From Ceratobasidium sp. AG-K (Eukaryota > Basidiomycota > Agaricomycetes > Cantharellales > Ceratobasidiaceae): a DNA stretch of 64,000 bases. The notes under the pieces were generated by a model. That model saw only the letters and a list, made by a program, of their open reading frames with translations, did not search any database and was not told the origin of the DNA. A program made the translations under genes and the position numbers. The stretch covers positions 2,480,001 to 2,544,000 of the forward strand of contig JAWNGF010000002.1 in the NCBI GenBank assembly GCA_037039685.1, read 5' to 3'. Shown here one piece after another: positions 33,435 through 46,200 of the stretch; within the stretch, counting starts at the first letter, position 1; every line of letters starts with the position of its first letter.

Positions 33435-34787
33435 ATGTCAAGAGCCCCATCACCTAGTCAAGGGGGATTTACCCAAATTTCAGCGACATCCGGACCCGAG
33501 GTAGTTGCACATGCAATCAATGCATTAATAGACAAAGTGCAAAAAATTAACGGTCATATTAATGCCTTAAATGGTATCACCTCTACCCTAGAACAGGGGA
33601 TCAATAATAACATTGCAGATATCCATGCAATTCAAAATCAAACTGCACAAATTGCACCCCTTCACCAATTAATGAATGCAGTGTCTCAGTCACTTGCAAA
33701 CCTAGGGGCAACACCCTCCACCACCGCGTCAACAACCACCCCAGGATACAAACTCAAAATGCATCCCCCAGAAGAATTTTCTGGAGATGTAGATAAATTT
33801 GATGAGTTTAAGTCGCAATGTACCTTGTACATAAATCATACGTCGCCACAAGCAACCACAGAACAAAAAATCACTTATATCATGGGTTATTGCAAGGGGC
33901 CTGCCTATGTATGGATGCAACCTGGAATTGACGTAGACACAGCAAGAAGGGGAGCAACAAACTGGCTACACGACATGGATGAATTCTGGAACGAAATGCA
34001 AGCTAGGTTTGGCGATGTTCACAAGATCGACCGATATAGACAATTATACAAGAAATTGATCCAGAAGAACTCTGTCCAAGATTACCTACGAGACTTCGTC
34101 ACTTATTCATCGGTACTCAGGTACACTGATCGAGTACTTCGTGATGATTTCTATGACAGTCTTAAGGATGAAATCAAGATGGCCATGGTGTCACAGAACT
34201 TTAAGCCCCACAAAGTGACAAGGACATTCAACCAAGTTCGCGAAAGAGCCCTGGAAATTGACTCCACAATGAATGCTATTAATGCACCAAAAAAGTTGCA
34301 GAACCCACAAACCACCACTTCGAAACAAAGTACTTCCAAGACAACCACAAGTACTCCAAACGCCTCACTAGGTCAAAGATTCAATGTAAACAATCGAGTC
34401 TTTATGTCAAAACCTACAGGGGGGGTGCAATACGGCAAAATCTCAAGCATTACCCGAAACGCCAAGGGCCGTCCAGTTCCACAGATCTCCTGGGATGATG
34501 GGACAAAAGGAAATGTCCCTTTTGGAGCAATTCAAAGAGACACCCGAACCAGTAACCTCAACGCTCCTACCATCCAAACACCCAAACCGTCCACTCCTGC
34601 TAAAGACCCTAATGCAATGGATCTTGATGGAAAAGGAAAAGGACCAATGATTTGCTTCACCTGCGGCGGCAAGGGACACTCAGCAAGAGTCTGTCCTTCC
34701 AAGAACACAGCGTCAGGGTTTGAAGCTCAGATTGAAGAAATCTCTTCAGACATCGAATCGGGAAAAGACGTCACCAAGGCTTATTAA
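33435..34787 (+). CDS. B2 Gag
   Basis: 450 residues, ATG 33435, 27 bases after the ORF0 stop. The N-terminal third is helical and Asn/Gln-rich. The gag capsid core (MHPPEEFSGDVDKF onward) spans about 110-250. One CCHC knuckle (CFTCGGKGHSARVC) lies at about 407-420 before an acidic end. Intact here, in contrast to B1. Pol begins at its own ATG 36 bases after the gag stop, so some reinitiation or separate mRNA would be needed. Confidence 0.92.
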   Translation: MSRAPSPSQGGFTQISATSGPEVVAHAINALIDKVQKINGHINALNGITSTLEQGINNNIADIHAIQNQTAQIAPLHQLMNAVSQSLANLGATPSTTASTTTPGYKLKMHPPEEFSGDVDKFDEFKSQCTLYINHTSPQATTEQKITYIMGYCKGPAYVWMQPGIDVDTARRGATNWLHDMDEFWNEMQARFGDVHKIDRYRQLYKKLIQKNSVQDYLRDFVTYSSVLRYTDRVLRDDFYDSLKDEIKMAMVSQNFKPHKVTRTFNQVRERALEIDSTMNAINAPKKLQNPQTTTSKQSTSKTTTSTPNASLGQRFNVNNRVFMSKPTGGVQYGKISSITRNAKGRPVPQISWDDGTKGNVPFGAIQRDTRTSNLNAPTIQTPKPSTPAKDPNAMDLDGKGKGPMICFTCGGKGHSARVCPSKNTASGFEAQIEEISSDIESGKDVTKAY

Positions 34788-34822
34788 GGAGCCAAGTACT
34801 CGGTGACATATTAGCTAGTAAT

Positions 34823-37800
34823 ATGGATGAACTAGAAATCATGTCAATATCAAATGAAAACCAATTATACCTTGATTTCACCGCTCACCCACTAGCTACG
34901 GCTCCTGGTTCTAAGTCAGTTAACAAATCAAAAAGATTCTCTGGACAAGCACTTCTTGACTGCGGCGCAACCTCCTGTTTCATCAACCCTTCCCTAGCAA
35001 AAGAGGCAAACCTTCCCCTTTTCCAACACGAAAAACCCAAGACTCTGCGAGTTATAGACGGACGAGAAGTCTCGTCTGGAAAAGTCACCCACTATACCAA
35101 ATTTAAACTTGTCTTGGGAACACATTCCAGCGAAATAGAATGTCATGTTACAAACATTGGAAGACACCCTATCGTACTCGGGATGTCATGGCTCAAGAAA
35201 CATAACCCACAAATTAATTGGAAAAATAGGACAATTGCATACACAAGCGAATTCTGCTCAAAAAACTGCCTAGAAGTCCCATCTACGCTCCAAATCGCAG
35301 CAGAAACTACATTACCAGAAGAATACAAAGAGTTCGCAGATGTGTTCGACGAGTCCAGATTAGAAGAACTCCCACCTCACAGGCCAACTGACATTACGCT
35401 CGACCTCCTACCAGAAGCTAAACTAAAGCATGGCCCTATTTACAAAACATCTCCAGCTGAAGACAAAGAAATGAAGAAAGTACTAGAAACCCTTATCCGA
35501 AGGGGACACATTCAGATTTCTAAGTCTCCTTTGGCTTCCCTGGTTCTGTTTGTCAAAAAACCACATCCAGAAGATCCAAACAACCCAGAATTACGCTTTT
35601 GCGTTGACTACAGATATGTGAATTTGCTATGCAAATTCAACGCAAGTGGAATACCTCTATTGGATCAATGGTTAAGGGCCCTGGAAGGATTTGTCATTGG
35701 CACCACTCTAGACTTGGCACAAGGATTCCATCAAACCCGAATAGCAGCAGGCCATGAATGGAAAACAGCATTCAAAACTCAATACGGCATGTACGAATGG
35801 AAAGTCATGCCCTTCGGTCTCAAAAACGCTCCATCAAGCTTCCAGTCCCTAATGAACTCTATATTCAGGGACATTATGGGGGTTTTCGTACTCGTATACA
35901 TTGATGATATCTTTGTTTTTTCCAAACGAGTCGAAGATCATCCAGGACACGTGAAAGAGGTGCTAAGAAGACTAAGGGAACACAAGCTGATTGCGAAATT
36001 GAGGAAATGCAAGTTCCACCAGACCAAACTGGACTGGGTAGGATTGGTCATTTCCAATAAAGGAATCGAAACGGATCAGGAAAAGGTCACGGCGGCTATG
36101 AATTGGAAAGCTCCCAAAAACGTCAAACAAGTTCAAGAATTCCTAGGATTCGTCAATTTCTATCGAAGATTCATTCAAGACTTTGCCGGCAAAGCCAGAC
36201 CTCTGTACAACCTACTTAAGAAGGATCAAAAGTGGCAGTGGACAAGCAAAGAACAAGAGGCCATGGATGCACTAAAAGAAGCTCTTAAAGTGGCACCTGT
36301 AATGATGCAGCCCGATCAGAATAAGGAATTTTTCCTCGAGACAGATGCGTCGGGATTTGCCACAGGAGCAGTTTTATCTCAGAAGGATGAAGAAGGGAAA
36401 TTACACCCTGTAGCTTTTCTTTCTAAATCACTAAATCCGGCTGAGCGAAACTATGACATTTTTGACAAAGAACTATTGGCAATAATTAGATCTTTCAAAG
36501 AATGGCGGCACTTACTTCAAGGCACAGAAAAAGCCATTCAAGTGATAACAGATCACAAAAATTTGGAATACTTCTCATCATCCAAACAATTGAATCAACG
36601 CCAAATCCGCTGGATGAATTTCTTGGTAGACTTCAACTTCCAAATCTTGTACAGGCCAGGAAGCCAAAACAAAAAAGCAGACATTCTCTCAAGGCGATAT
36701 GACCTAGAACCTTTGGGGGGGGTAGAAAACCAAGTTCTCCTCAAACCAGACATTTTCATTTCGGCTATTACCCCTGACCAGGAAATTAACGACCTAATCA
36801 GACAAGCAATCCTTGAAGATTCCAGATTAGAAGAAGCCCACAATAAGCTGAGAAACGGAGAAAAAGTCAAGGATTAGGATTACAGAGAAGGACTCCTAAT
36901 GTTCAAAGGGAAGATCTTTGTCCCCAAGGATGAAACCATCAGAAACCTGATATTGGAATCGTGCCATGACAATGTTACAGCTGGGCATCCTGGACAAGCA
37001 AGAACATTAGAATTAGTCTCAAGAACTTACTACTGGCCAACCATGAAGAAATTTGTCAACTCTTATGTGTCACACTGCGAAACATGCATTCGAATTAAAC
37101 CATTGAACCAACTCCCCACAGGACTACTGCGTCCTTTACATATTCCTGAGAGGCCCTGGGAAGAGATCTCCTATGACATGATTGTAGGGCTCCCAGAATC
37201 AGAAGGATATGACGCAATCTTGACAGTGGTAGATCGGTTCTCCAAGATGGCACACTATATCCCTTGCAAATCAATGGCCACAGCAGTAGACATAGCCAAT
37301 ATCTTCATTGCAAACATTTGGAAACTTCACGGCACCCCAAAAGCAACAGTCTCAGATAGAGGATCCACTTTCAACTCAAAGTTCATTAGGCATCTGTACA
37401 AACGGTTAGACGTAAAACCTACCTTCAGCACAGCCTACCATCCAAGGACAGATGGACAGTCAGAACGAGCAAACCAAGTTGTTGAAATCTTTATCAGGGC
37501 TTTTGTCAACCATAGGCAAAACGACTGGGTGGCCTTGCTCCCTATGGCAGAATTTGCTTACAACAATGGAATCCAAGCATCCACCGGCAAAACCCCTTTC
37601 CAAATCTGCCAGGGTTTCAACCCTAGAATGAACGTCGGGGAAGAGTCAGACTATACTGTTCCTGAAGCTGATGCCCATGTGGAATTTCTGTTGAAAGGAT
37701 ACGACGAAGTCAAAGCTGCCCTTATCCTAGCAAATCAGTCCTATAAATACTACTTTGATAAAGGAGCCAAAGAACCAGAAGAGATAAACCCGGGGGATAA

Positions 37801-38221
37801 AGTCTGGCTTAATCATCAGAACATTTCCACAGACAGACCCTCAGTAAAACTCTCCCACAAAGTTTTAGGCCCTTACAAAGTAATGGAAAAAGTAGGAACT
37901 CATGCCTTTAGACTGGAATTACCAAAATCAATGAAAGTTCATCCTGTATTCCACATCATGCTGCTCAAGAAATTCCACTCTGATCCCCACGGCCGCGAAC
38001 CCGCTCAACCACCCCCTATTGTCACACAAGATGGAGAGGAAGAATGGGAAGTCGAAGAGATCCTTAATTCCAAGAAAATCCGCCGTCAACTCCACTATTA
38101 CGTTAAGTGGAAAGGATACTCTCATGCAGACAACTCTTGGCAGTCAAAGGAAGATCTCAAGAACGCTCCTGAACTGGTTGATAAATTTCACAAACTCCAC
38201 CCCACCATGCCAGGCCCTTAG
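34823..38221 (+). pseudogene. B2 pol, single in-frame TAG
   Basis: About 1132 codons. Protease motif LLDCGATSCF (about 50), RT about 240-440 with YIDDIF near residue 360, RNase H about 500-620, then an in-frame TAG at 36875-36877. Integrase follows with an HHCC zinc domain and a DDE core (YDMIVGLP, SDRGSTF, YHPRTDG). The chromodomain near the C-terminus contains EWEVEEILNSKK and YYVKWKGYS. Downstream of the stop the frame remains open to 38221, so a single substitution separates it from being continuous. Confidence 0.92.
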
Positions 38222-38231
38222 GAGGGGGTAA

Positions 38232-38646
38232 TGTCATGGGCTGACTAAGCTCAGACATTTTATTCCGATTTTATATCTTTTTTTCCGAACACTTTCCTTT
38301 TTTGGTACAAATGTCCTCTGGCGCTTATACTTGTATCATGTGATGTATTTGTCTTTCCATTTGATATTGGTGATGCTTCCGGAACTTCCAGAATGTCAAG
38401 TCATGTCTCTTATCTCGCTTATCATCGGTTGTACTCGGCTTTCCCACACTGATATATGATGACGTGGCACGGTTCCCTCATGTATATAAACCCAGAGGTC
38501 AAGCCGGTTAACGACAGAGCTTGACCTCTTCTCCACTAGGATTTGCTAAATCAAATCCTCTTAACTATCACTACTCCTTGGGTTCTAAGACTTATCTAAG
38601 TCGAACCCCTTAACTTTCATATACCTAATTTACCCAAGTCGGGACA
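38232..38646 (+). repeat. B2 3' LTR
   Basis: 415 bp; about five transitions from the 5' LTR. It is preceded by the purine tract AGGAGGGGG at 38220-38228. Confidence 0.95.
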
Positions 38647-41600
38647 CTAGATTCCCTAATTGCTCAATCAGGAAGTGCCAAGTAGCGCCAAGAACCACCT
38701 GTGTTGTTCAAAATTCCAGTGAAGATGGCCGTACGTGTTTTGGCATCTAATTTGTCATGCCCTTTCTGCTGGATCAAAACGTGGCATGTAGTCCCAAATG
38801 ATTGAAAATAGGACATATCAACAACTTTTCCAAACATGATCTTGTGGGGGATCTGCCAGTTTCCATTTATGGCAGTTGGCATATTGTTTGAAATTTTGTT
38901 GGCATAAGCAATTGCTTCTTCCCAGAGATAAGGTTTATTCTGGGTGTTGGAATGTGCATGCAACATGGATCAACCTTGTTCCGTCAGGGTCCTGTGGCAA
39001 CGTTCTGCTGGGCCATTCTGTTGGGATGAATAAGGGGCTGTTGTGGTAATTTTGGTACCCTTGTCATCACAGAATGCTTGTAATTTGGAATTGATGAGTT
39101 CTTTTCCATTGTCAAAATGGATTTGCTTGATTTCCAAATTTTGTTGTGTTTTCATCCATTTGGCGAAGGTTATGTATTTTTCAACTGCCTCTCCCTTTGT
39201 TCTCATGAAGGCAATGAAGCTATATTGACTTGCTGCATCAACAAATATGATGTAGTAGTTGTTGCCTTGTAGGGAGGTAGTTCGAGTGGGGCCCCAGATG
39301 TCAGAGTAGATCAAATCGCCAATGTTTGCCTTGTTTTCGAGTTTGAGGGGGCCAAAAGGTTGCACAGTTGTTTTACCCTTCATGCATCCAACACAGTCTG
39401 CTGTCCAAGATTTTGGTGCTTTCATGATCTCAATACCCTTGACACCTTTGATGCATTGTAAGCAAAGAGTGTTGTCATAAGCAGTATGACCAAGAATGAT
39501 GTGCCAATCATCAAGGGAACGTGTGATCATTGCAGTTTGACCAATGTTGGTAGTGGCAATCAGGTACCAGGAATTACTGGATTGTCGGTTTCCTATCTTT
39601 TCAGCAACAGCAAACAGAGATTTGTCTGATGGGCCGGATTTGGCATGGATGTACTTCCCCTGGATGTGGAAATTGTGTTTTGGGTATTGATCAGTCCAAG
39701 CAGATGAGGAAATAAGGTTTACTGGACAATTCTTGACTAGTGCAACATTCTTGAAGGTGATCGAGTTGTTAGGGCAACCTGTCCATTGGACCCTAGATCC
39801 ATTTACAACCGGTGCATTTGTTGAAGTGTATAGAATGATGTCACCCATTCCGCTGATTTCTGCTGTTCCTCCTATTCCAGTTACTGTCGATTTGAATGGG
39901 ATAAAGTTGAGGAGGTGTTCTCGGCGATTGGTAACATGGCAGGATGCGGCAGAATCGATTATCCAGGCATCTTCCATAGCAAAACCATATTGGTCTTCTG
40001 ATTGCCCGTTAATGACAATCTTTGATGGGTCCAGGCGATTGGAAATGTATGCATGAACCCGTTCTGGAAGCATTGAAAAATCTAGACCGGGTGGGGGGTA
40101 GGGTTCTTCTCAAATGAGTGGAAGATTATCGAATTTCATTTGGAAAGAGAAGGCAATTTCTCCGTTGTCAACTGATGCAATATGTGCAGTTTGTCCTTGT
40201 TGATTTGTGTTGGATTGGTTCCTATTACCTCCTTGGTTCGAGTTTTGATTTCCGTTGGAATTTCCGCGATTCTGGTTGCGATTTTGATTGTTGTTTCGTC
40301 CTTGATTCGAATTTTGACCGTTCCTGTTGTAGTTGTTACGGTTTCCATTTCGATTTTGCGAGTTCGAGTTGTTTCCGTTGTTGTTTGATCGATTTCCGCC
40401 CTTGTATGCGCCTCCTCCGGGCTTGCGACATTCGCGTTTGATGTGCCCGAGGATGTTGCAATTATTGCATCGTTTGTTAAGTCGATCTGACGCGTTTCCT
40501 TGTTGTTGAGGGCGGTTATTAGGCCGATTTGATGCGAAAAACGCTTTTTCGCTTGTTTGAGCTTTACGGCGATGATATTCCGCCAATAAACGCGATGTGA
40601 TGTTGGCAGATAACTGGATACCTTCGTTATCGCCTTGAGCAGGTGTTTGGTCAATTACCGAGACCAAATATTGCCAAGATTCGGGCAAAGATGCAAGTAA
40701 TTGGCGGATGAATTCGAGTTCAATTATTGGGTTGGAACCTTCGGCTAGAAGTGCCGTATTAAGTTTGTCGAAAATCGAACGCAATTTCTTGATGTGTTCC
40801 TCCATATCGTCTGATTCGGACATGCGGAGTCCGGTAAACTGGTTTCGGAGTAATGTCATGGCAGCTGTGCCAATGGTCTGATAGACTTGTCGCAATCGGG
40901 CCCATACTGCCGATGCTGTGTCGAGTCTTGCTACATGAATCATAGGGGCGGCTTCTATACGCCTTCGAATTATTCCGAGTGCTTTGCGATTGTTCTTTTC
41001 CCAATCATCGACGTTTTGCTGAGTAACTCCTGCGACGCCAGGTACAGCCACATGGGTACCTTGATTACCAGTCATCTGCTGTTGGATTGCAGCTATAACT
41101 ACGAGACGGTTGGTATTATTTCCACCAACATATTCCCATAGTTCGGTTTCGATGAGCATATCTTGTACTTGAATGCTCCAAATTGGGTAATTATCGCGTC
41201 CCGAAAGTGGCGGAAACTTGTAATTATTGTCGGAAATATTGCCGACAGCTTGCATGTTGGGAAATTGGTATGTGATTGGTCGAAAAACGACGTATGTTAC
41301 GATAGGAGTGGGTGGCGGAGATGGGTATCCGACGTGCTCGAGTTCAAATAGAAACGGTTCGAGTGCCTCGGCTTCTTCACGAGTAATCTGTGCAGCCTCG
41401 TCGGGCTCGTAAAAATCGAGTAGATTCTGATAATCGGCTAAAAAAGAAAGTAGTCGATGGTATTGTGCACTTCCGTAATCAGAATTGATAAGCTGAGTGT
41501 GTAATTGATTGATATAAGGTGGCTGGTAGGTTGGATCAGTGACTGGAGATCCGGGAAGAGCGATATCAAGTTGCTCGTAATAATCGGGGTTGACAAATCC

Positions 41601-41747
41601 TGTTGGTTCGGGATCGGCGAATTCGGGTTGGAGGTCAAGTGATACCTCGTCTTCAGATGTGGTAACGTCGGGAGAGACCTCGATTGGTCGTTGTTGAGGC
41701 GAATGCTCTGGGGTAGAGAGCTGTCCGTTTGAGGACGCAGAAGACAC
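38647..41747 (-). pseudogene. C gag-pol, 5' part (Gag, protease, integrase)
   Basis: Reads leftward from ATG 41747. Gag has an acidic N-terminus, a UBN2-like gag region (about 40650-41200) and a CCHC knuckle (CNNCNILGHIKREC, about 40435-40480), with an Asn-rich tail after it. A TGA at 40110 separates Gag from protease (IIDSAASCHV near 39950) and from the integrase zinc region (HIILGHTAYDN and CVGCMKGK). The integrase core (DIWGPT, FDNGKE) follows. TGA at 38970 and 38664, both consistent with CGA. Continues across B2 at 31692. Confidence 0.9.
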
Positions 41748-41805
41748 GGTGGGCAGGTAATAAAACGATGTGAATGCCTAAGAGAGCCAATCAGGGCTCA
41801 TAACC

Positions 41806-42087
41806 TATTGAGATATTACCGGAAACGTTCCGCACTCAATATGCTTCTTAGCTAAGCCGCGCAGTGGAAGTAGGACTACAAGATGCTGTATTGTGCGAAT
41901 ACGCAGTCGCTTTATATACACACATGAGTAGAACATGAGAGAACGATAAGAAAACAATTAGTAACACGCATACGTGTACTATCAGTCAGCACAGAAATAA
42001 TCAGTCAGCATATAGTGAGTCAATTCGCCACATTCGGTAGTAGGCGACGTGTACATTCGATTCGCATATTCCATTCGATTCACAATA
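41806..42087 (-). repeat. C 5' LTR
   Basis: 282 bp. Keeps CpG at seven positions that have decayed in the 3' LTR. Confidence 0.92.
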
Positions 42088-42092
42088 GACTG

Positions 42093-42914
42093 TGGCATAC
42101 GACGGCCGCTTACGGGATGACAAACAATGGAGTGTGGTTCCAGAGGGAACGACCCCATCATCGAATGTGTTTGCAGGCACTCTTGCCGGACCATTGACTT
42201 GGCAGTTATTCATGGATTCTCTGGCCTTGAACATCAGAAGTACCGCCATGACTTCTAGTTCCGCCGAAGAAGTTATGGCCGCGCTTAGCCAAGAGTTGGG
42301 GCGTTTGTCTCTCGGGTATGTCGCCGGCGCTTTTATCCTCACGCCCGCAACCGAGGTAACCATCTTCCATCCTACCGTTCTAGGCCGGTATCCGATTGCT
42401 CCTACCCTCACTTTCGTTGGGCTTTTGCTGGTCTACGGCTTTTTTGCATTGGCTATTTTCGCAATTTCCCTCAACTTGACTTCCGAGGTCATCTCGGTCT
42501 CTTCAAAGTCATTCAGATAGCAAGAGAAAGGACGAGATTCCAGCGTTGGAGCTAGCAAAGCTTCGTTCACTCGGTCCGCTCCCTCTTGTAGCGCAGATGT
42601 TTGAACCATCGATCCGCGATCCCAACGAATTCCGCCCAGTGGATGCAGACGCTAAATCGGCGGCGTTGGATGATATGGACCTGATAACCGATGGCCGTTC
42701 GCCGACGACCCGGTCACTCGGTTACGTCTTGGGCTGGAGGATACGAATATCCGTCCCCGGTATGGTGTTTGGAGGCGGGAACGGGAGGGTTTATGAGTTG
42801 TTTGTAAACGTAATTGGATCAAAGGATTCTCGGGTGACAGTGCGTACCGATGCGGAATTGTGGGAAAACAATCTCATATCGCATGAATGTACCTTTCAAG
42901 GATGGAAATGCTAG
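42093..42914 (+). pseudogene. Host gene H, C-terminal part
   Basis: Continues the H frame from 29079. The first 143 codons end in a second strong membrane segment (about 42397-42480, with LTFVGLLLVYGFFALAIFAI). A frame change at about 42510-42520 (TTCAGATAG) follows. The last 120 codons (to 42914) then read on in the +1 frame with a soluble domain. A missed intron could explain the shift, but together with two nonsense codons and three element insertions this copy of H is a pseudogene. Family not recognised. Confidence 0.68.
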
Positions 42915-43293
42915 AATGGTTGCTCGTTGTTACCAACTTGCGACGAGAGTGTGATTTTATGCTTGAAGTAAACCCAATGATGTGTTCCTGCTTGTCAAAT
43001 GCCGATCGCACCTGTCAGATTTGACGTTGAAGCTTAAGTTCTAGTTTCAACTCAAATCTGCCCAGCCATGATCACGGTGTTCGGTTGCACTTTCTCCAGA
43101 GAGATCCCATGGTTGACCTCTACGCATAAAGTACACTGAAAATATCCTCAAAAATCTGAGGCTGTGGGATTGGAAACGACAACCCAATGCGTCGAAATGA
43201 ATTTGCAACCCGAGCGCTTGAACAATCGCCCGGCGCTTGTGGCATCTCCAGATCTGACGTGTCGCTGACACGACCCCACTACGACCATCCCCG
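42915..43293. other. Intergenic region, H end to SEC31 start
   Basis: No ORF of note. Presumed SEC31 promoter; no distinct TATA box. Confidence 0.5.
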
Positions 43294-46200
43294 ATGAAAC
43301 TAAAAGAAATCGTCCGGACGGCGACATTCGCCTGGTCACCGGACGTTGTTCCAACACTCGCTACTGGAACTGTCGCTGGAGCACTCGACGCGTCGTTTTC
43401 GAATGACGCGCATTTGGAGATTTGGACACCGGATATTCATGACAGAGAAACTACGCTTGGAGCCGAGGGAGGGGTCGGCCCAAAGGGTGTGGTGACTACT
43501 TCGTCGAGGTGAGTACGTAAAAGTTTATAATGAAGGATGCTAATTCGCGTTAGATTTAATCGCCTGGCTTGGGGATACGTGAACCCTGATCGACCACAAG
43601 GAGTGCTCGCTGCTGGATTAGAATCAGGAAACCTAGAGCTTTGGGATGCTGCGCAAATTACGCACGAGACCGAGTGAGTTAATCTTGGCTTATATTGGAA
43701 TTACTCTGAGCTCAGTTGGCATAGTGTTTCTTCTGCCCGTCTATTACAAAACAATACCCACACTGGCCCAGTACGCGCCCTCCACTTTAATCCCCTCCAA
43801 ACCTCTCTTCTCGCGTCTGGAAGCACAGGCAGCGAACTGTACATTTGGGACCTCAAAAATCCATCGACGCCATATACTCCCGGTGCACGATCGCAGCGAC
43901 TCGATGGAGTCAGTTCACTAGCGTGGAACGCCCAAGTCGCACATATCCTTGCTAGCTCGAGCATGAGCGGTTATACAGTCGTCTGGGACTTGCGAGGAAA
44001 GCGAGAAGTCGTCGCGTTGCAATATGGAGGCGGCGGAGGACCAGTTGGAGGCGGAGGAGTCGGAGGTGCAGGCGTTGGCGGAGTGCGAAGGGGAATGAGC
44101 GACGTCGCATGGCACCCTGACAACGTACGTTTATTCTGGATTTATTGGAATCTTACCTGACGCGTTTTTATAGGCTACACGTCTCATTACTGCCTCAGAA
44201 GACGATGCTTCACCCATCATCATGCTCTGGGATCTTCGTAACGCCCGTGCGCCGGAAAAGATCCTCCAAGGTCACGAACGAGGCGTGCTCAGCGTGTCAT
44301 GGTGTCCTCAAGACCCCGAACTACTCCTCAGCTGCGGTAAAGACAATCGAACCCTCGTCTGGAACCCTAATACGGCAGAGATCGTCGGACAACTCCCGCC
44401 CTCGAACAACTGGTCGTTCCTCACGTCTTGGAACCCTCGCAATCCAGACATTTTCGCCACTGCCAACTACGATGGATCGATCGCCGTCCACTCGATCCAA
44501 TCTACCGCACCGACTTCTACATCATCCTCTGCGCCCAAGGCCCCGGCCAATCCCAACGACGTGTTTGATCCGGCAAACTTTGCAGATACGGCCGATGCTC
44601 ACAATTTGGGAAGCAGTCTTAATTTGGAGCGTGCGCCGAAATGGCTCAAGACCCCTGTTGGGGCTCGGTTCGGATTCGGAGGCGTTTTGGTCGAGGTCTC
44701 GGCCACTGGTGAGTCTTCGAGTCGCCCGTCGTCGCAGTAATTGATTATTAATCTAGGCACGGATGAGGAGAAGAAAAAATCTCAAGTCCACATCAAACGC
44801 GTTGTCGGCGAATCCGAGGTTGTTGAACGAGCCAAGGAACTCATCCAAGCCGAGGAGAAGGAAGGCGGGATCAAAGAGCTCGTCGAGTCTCGTGCCAGCG
44901 CCGACAAGGATACATACTCGACCCTCCTCGCCCTGTTCGACTCGGATCCTAAATCGGCCCTCATTAAACTCGTCGGATATGATGCTTCGCCTGCTGCACT
45001 CGATGAAGCTCTCGCGGCTGTCCGAGCCAAGACCTATGAGCCCGTTGTTTCGTTCGCTCCTGAAGCTGTCGCGCACTCGCCCGTCGAGGAACCCGAAGGC
45101 GCCCCGGAAACAACCGAGAAGGAAGAACCGGGAAGTGGCGATGATGGAAGCGAAGGGACAGACGTGCCTGGAGCGGCTCCTAGCGAGGTTAGCGCATTTA
45201 GTTCGGATGCCAAGCAAATCGACGCTGCCAGTACCGCAACCGAGCCGAGTCTGTTTGGAGATGAACCGGCTGGAGGTGCACCTGGGCCTGCTGCTGGAGA
45301 TTTCTTCAATACCCTCGCGAGTGGTGCGTTACTTTTAGCTTATTAGTCGATCAAGGCTAATGATTGGGCAGACAACGAAACGCCTAGCCGACCTCGCGCC
45401 GGCCTTGTTCCTCACTTGTCCTATACCGGCGAATCTAGTGCAGCCGCAACTATCGGCTCTCGCTCGTCCAGTATCGCCGGCGATGCCCCTCTCACCCCGT
45501 CGTTCCCTCCCAAGTCCTTCCGTATGCACCCCAAGAAAGAAGACGCAACCTCGGCCCTAGTCACTCGCGCTCTGATTACCGGAAACCTTGATACTGCTGT
45601 CGAACTGTGTATCCAAGCCGGACGCTGGGCCGACGCGCTCCTGCTAGCCCAAGGCGAAGGTCTCGTGATGCGTACCCGAATGGCCTATTTCGACCGATCA
45701 GGAGACGCAGCTGGCGGATACCTTCGTGTATTCAAGGGTGTCGTCCAAGGGCGTAAAGGACTCGCCGATCTCGTACGTAGCTCCGAAGTCGGTGAATGGC
45801 GTGAGATGCTCGTCGTGCTCTGCCGCTGGGCCGAATCCGATAACTTTGCGGGCCTAGTTGCTCAGCTCGGAGAACGCGTATGGACATCGGACTTGCCCAA
45901 GAACGAGAAGCGCGAGGCTGCGAGGGTGTGCTTTGCGGCAGGCAAGAAACTCGATCGACTGGTCGCGATTTGGGACGACGAAGCGAGGGAAGAGGAACAA
46001 GCTACCGAGGCCGAGGGTGGAACGTATAGCGTGCGGGCCAAGGCTGTGCAAACCTTTGTCGAAAAGGCCGTTGCGTTTTGCGCCGCTGTCGGATTCGTCG
46101 ACTCGGCTCTTGCTTCGGCGGGTGGAGAAAACTACGACTTGGCGGTGTTGTACGACCGGTACTTGGAGTATGCCCAGATCCTGGCTACCCAAGGATTGGT

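Larger units (their letters stand above)
31693..38646 (+). mobile_element. Ty3/gypsy element B2, nearly full copy of family B
   Basis: 6954 bp, LTRs 415 bp each with about five transitions between them, target duplication CTAGA (31688-31692 and 38647-38651). Order: LTR, self-primer, ORF0, gag, pol with chromodomain, purine tract, LTR. Broken in ORF0 (1-base insertion, TGA) and pol (TAG). Nested in C. Confidence 0.96.
29080..42087 (-). mobile_element. Ty1/Copia element C, interrupted by B2
   Basis: Minus-strand Copia element. LTRs at 29080-29359 and 41806-42087; target duplication GACTG (29075-29079 and 42088-42092). Internal order gag, protease, integrase, RT, RNase H, i.e. integrase before RT, as in Copia. 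B2 is inserted at 31692/38647 with duplication CTAGA. Several in-frame TGA codons make it inactive. Its primer site after the 5' LTR begins GGTTATGAGCCC on the minus strand, a tRNA-type site and not a self-primer. Confidence 0.94.

Noticed and set aside
41786..41805. Self-priming site in Copia element C
   Set aside because: The bases after its 5' LTR (GGTTATGAGCCC on the minus strand) have no complement near the predicted transcript start; a tRNA-type primer site is more likely.
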